A DNA stretch of 45,833 bases, from positions 1-45,833 of IMG/VR virus record IMGVR_UViG_3300046656_000050, one strand, 5' to 3'. The notes below the pieces were generated by a model. That model made no database searches. It was not told the origin of the DNA and saw only the letters and a list, made by a program, of their open reading frames with translations. Made by a program: the position numbers and the translations under genes. Shown here one piece after another: positions 45,775 through 45,833 of the stretch. The DNA comes from a virus. Position 1 is the first letter of the stretch. Every line of letters starts with the position of its first letter.

Positions 45775-45833
45775 TTGCTTTCTGCCTTTTGCTATTTAGC
45801 CTGTTAGTAATTGATTTGGTGGTCATGGCAGGG
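45707..45833. repeat. Terminal direct repeat, right copy
   Basis: Identical to 1-127; see the left copy. Reading across it restores the acidic miniprotein and the intergenic inverted repeat to a single locus. Confidence 0.95.

Overview
The window is a complete tailed-phage genome (Caudoviricetes) assembled as a circle. The first 127 bases are repeated exactly as the last 127, so the unique genome is 45,706 bp and the ends are an assembly overlap. A terminase, portal, scaffold and capsid set is followed by connector, nozzle-like, fibre and large internal-virion-type proteins. No tail tube, tape measure or baseplate gene is recognisable, so I infer a podovirus-like virion. G+C is roughly 42% by eye. 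The host cannot be named. No integrase, RNA polymerase, tRNA, CRISPR array or reverse transcriptase was seen.

Layout: one divergent control region (about 11.25-12.1 kb) separates two transcription arms that meet at about 39.97 kb. The rightward arm (12.1-40.0 kb) carries a probable small terminase, beta-rich virion or fibre proteins, small membrane proteins, the large terminase, portal, scaffold, major capsid protein (MCP), a decoration-like protein, connectors, a nozzle-like protein, a second fibre cluster, a GNAT-like protein and three large probable ejection proteins. The leftward arm runs from 11.25 kb down to base 1, continues through the circle junction at the right end, and stops at 39.96 kb. 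It begins with tiny accessory genes and a heavily structured non-coding region. It continues with a replication/recombination set: SNF2 helicase, RecB/Cas4-like nuclease, Sak4-like ATPase, SSB-like protein, a uracil-DNA-glycosylase/family A polymerase fusion, and a DUF3987-like P-loop ATPase. Many small unknown proteins lie between these. Most genes are tightly packed or overlap by 1-4 nt.

Most unusual observations: (1) a nested inverted-repeat region of about 550 nt (7.93-8.48 kb) with 31-bp perfect arms, a candidate structured RNA or origin; (2) about 90 copies of the hexamer CGGCGC/GCGCCG over the genome, in all frames and on both strands, with none in a 3.5 kb island at 7.84-11.39 kb; (3) a small replication-arm protein that contains a copy of the MCP N-terminal arm; (4) 22-bp tandem iterons and paired 16-bp palindromes in the control region; (5) related low-complexity spacers that begin exactly at stop codons; (6) a series of Shine-Dalgarno-led microgenes of 24-57 aa. 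No endolysin is recognisable.
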